Assembly: GCA_041481445.1 (NCBI GenBank)
Contig: JBGPBV010000246.1
Span: 1 to 6,765 of the forward strand
DNA length: 6,765 bases
From: AA29 sp041481445
GTDB taxonomy: Bacteria; Acidobacteriota; Vicinamibacteria; Fen-336
Reading direction: 5' to 3'
This document shows positions 5,695 to 6,765 of this stretch, one piece after another. The notes below the pieces were generated by a model. It was not told the DNA's origin, searched no databases, and saw only the letters and a list, made by a program, of their open reading frames with translations. Numbering within the stretch: the stretch's first letter is position 1; each line of letters begins with the position of its first letter. Made by a program: the position numbers and the translations under genes.

Positions 5695-6765
5695 TCAGAA
5701 GCCGGGGCTGAAGTTGAAGGCCCAGGTCCAGCCCTTGGCCGGCCGGTCCACGGGCTTGACCACGTCGAGCTCGACCACGGCGACGCCGAAGAGGTTGACC
5801 CGCGCCCCCGTGCCGTAGCTCTTCACCACGCTGCGGGTGCCGCCCTGGCCGAGGACCTTCGCCTTGTCCTGCGCCGTCCAGGCCACGCCCCAATCCGAGA
5901 AGGCCAGGAGCTCGACGGGAATCCGGCCATACAGGCTGCGCCGCGAGAACAGCCCGAGCACCGGGACGCGCAGCTCGAGGTTGGCCACGGCCACGCGGCT
6001 GCCCTCGAGCTGGTCGAACACGGGGCAGGCCTTCGTGTTCGTGGGGTCGGGCCCGCACTCGGCCGGGCTGAAGGTGTTGACGTCGTACCCGCGCACGAGG
6101 CCGGGATACCCGATGAAGAGCGGCCTCAGCCGCGTGTCCAGCTCGCTGCTCCCGTAGCGCCCGTAGTGGATGAGCCGCCCGGCCAGGGTGACCGGCTTGA
6201 TCGGCATCACGTAGCGCCGGTAGTCGGCGAGCACGCCCGTGTAGTCGAGGTTTCCGAACGTGGGGGTGACCTCCAGGCGGAGGCGCTGCCCGAGGATGGG
6301 GCTGGTGGCCCCGAAGATCGCGGTGTCGTAGACCAGGGCCACGGTGGCGTCGCCGAAGGTGAGGCCGGCCGGCGCGTCCAGGTCGTGCCGCTCCTGGGCC
6401 AGGATCTGGCCGCTGAACGGATCGTAGGCGACGGTCTGGATCTCGCGGCCGAAGGTGACGTTGCGGGCGGCCGCGCCCACCTCGATCCGGCTGGCCCGGC
6501 TCATCGGGTACGCGACGTAGGTCTCGAGCGCGCGGTCCGTCTCGCGGAAGAGCTCCGCCTGCTCGACCACGGCGCCGCCGGGGGTCTGGCCGGTGGCGAA
6601 CGAGCCCGTCACGTAGGGGATCTGCGAGATCCCGGCCCCCCAGTTCCAGCGATGGGTGCGGTTCTCGTAGCCGACGATGCCGCCGAAGTCACGGAAGCTG
6701 CCGTTGACCTGGAAGGCGGCGCCGAGGGTGTGCTCGCCGAGCATGTCGCTGAACAGGAACGACAC
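5695..6765 (-). CDS. Omp85/BamA-like outer-membrane beta-barrel (bacterial surface antigen domain), N-terminal part outside window
   Basis: The visible 356 codons are the C-terminal part of a longer gene entering from the right edge; the GTG at the very edge is just a codon, not a credible start. The sequence alternates polar and hydrophobic residues in strand-length units throughout. LVRGYDVNTF (visible residues 223-232) contains VRGY, matching the VRGF/Y motif in loop 6 of Omp85 barrels. The protein ends in TWAFNFSPGF with a terminal phenylalanine, the aromatic C-terminal signal recognised by the BAM complex. Cysteines at visible positions 237 and 247 sit just after VRGY in a presumed surface loop and could form a disulfide. 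The opening FLFSDMLGEHTLGAAFQVNG resembles large proteins in which such a barrel follows TolB/WD40-like repeats, rather than true BamA with POTRA domains. This cannot be settled without the missing part. trxC follows 26 bp downstream. Confidence 0.85.
   Translation of the reverse strand: MSFLFSDMLGEHTLGAAFQVNGSFRDFGGIVGYENRTHRWNWGAGISQIPYVTGSFATGQTPGGAVVEQAELFRETDRALETYVAYPMSRASRIEVGAAARNVTFGREIQTVAYDPFSGQILAQERHDLDAPAGLTFGDATVALVYDTAIFGATSPILGQRLRLEVTPTFGNLDYTGVLADYRRYVMPIKPVTLAGRLIHYGRYGSSELDTRLRPLFIGYPGLVRGYDVNTFSPAECGPDPTNTKACPVFDQLEGSRVAVANLELRVPVLGLFSRRSLYGRIPVELLAFSDWGVAWTAQDKAKVLGQGGTRSVVKSYGTGARVNLFGVAVVELDVVKPVDRPAKGWTWAFNFSPGF

Noticed and set aside
5669..6058. Extended thioredoxin frame starting inside the Omp85-like gene
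   Set aside because: The added 130 residues are an out-of-frame reading of the barrel gene. The zinc ribbon and a Shine-Dalgarno set the start at 5668.

Overview
The window is GC-rich chromosomal DNA from a Gram-negative-type bacterium. It encodes two outer-membrane beta-barrel proteins, a thioredoxin 2 with an N-terminal zinc ribbon, and exported proteins with Sec signal peptides. Composition, the N-terminal style of the MATE and MarR-GNAT proteins, and weak promoters that place the start codon almost at the transcription start would fit an uncultured soil or subsurface lineage such as Candidatus Rokubacteria/Methylomirabilota. That placement is an inference from general resemblance and was not tested.

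Layout from left to right. Positions 1-534 (minus) hold the 5' part of a MarR-GNAT fusion regulator that runs off the left edge. Positions 535-662 are a divergent control region with a perfect 17-bp MarR-style palindrome lying over a consensus -35 box. Positions 663-1958 (plus) encode a metabolite:H+ symporter-type MFS transporter. Three bases later, at 1962-3290 (plus), comes an exported protein of an uncharacterised family, probably a beta-barrel. Positions 3301-4755 (minus) encode a MATE efflux pump that converges on it with a 10-bp gap. A compact divergent promoter built around the palindromic -10 box ACTATAGT separates the MATE gene from a small exported cupin at 4767-5216 (plus). Convergent to the cupin is a minus-strand pair: an Omp85/BamA-like barrel, entering from the right edge and ending at 5695, followed after 26 bp by trxC (5668-5246).

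The best functional unit is the left half. A ligand-responsive MarR-GNAT regulator probably represses its own promoter, and possibly the divergent MFS plus envelope-protein operon. The MFS would act in the inner membrane and the second protein at the cell surface. The MATE and cupin genes share a promoter region but have no obvious common pathway. The Omp85-like gene and trxC look co-transcribed. There are no rRNA or tRNA genes, CRISPR arrays, insertion sequences or phage genes visible. The gene content is ordinary. The less ordinary signals are regulatory: the operator/-35 overlap, two promoters sharing a 14-base core, a self-complementary divergent -10 box, and an intercistronic palindrome.
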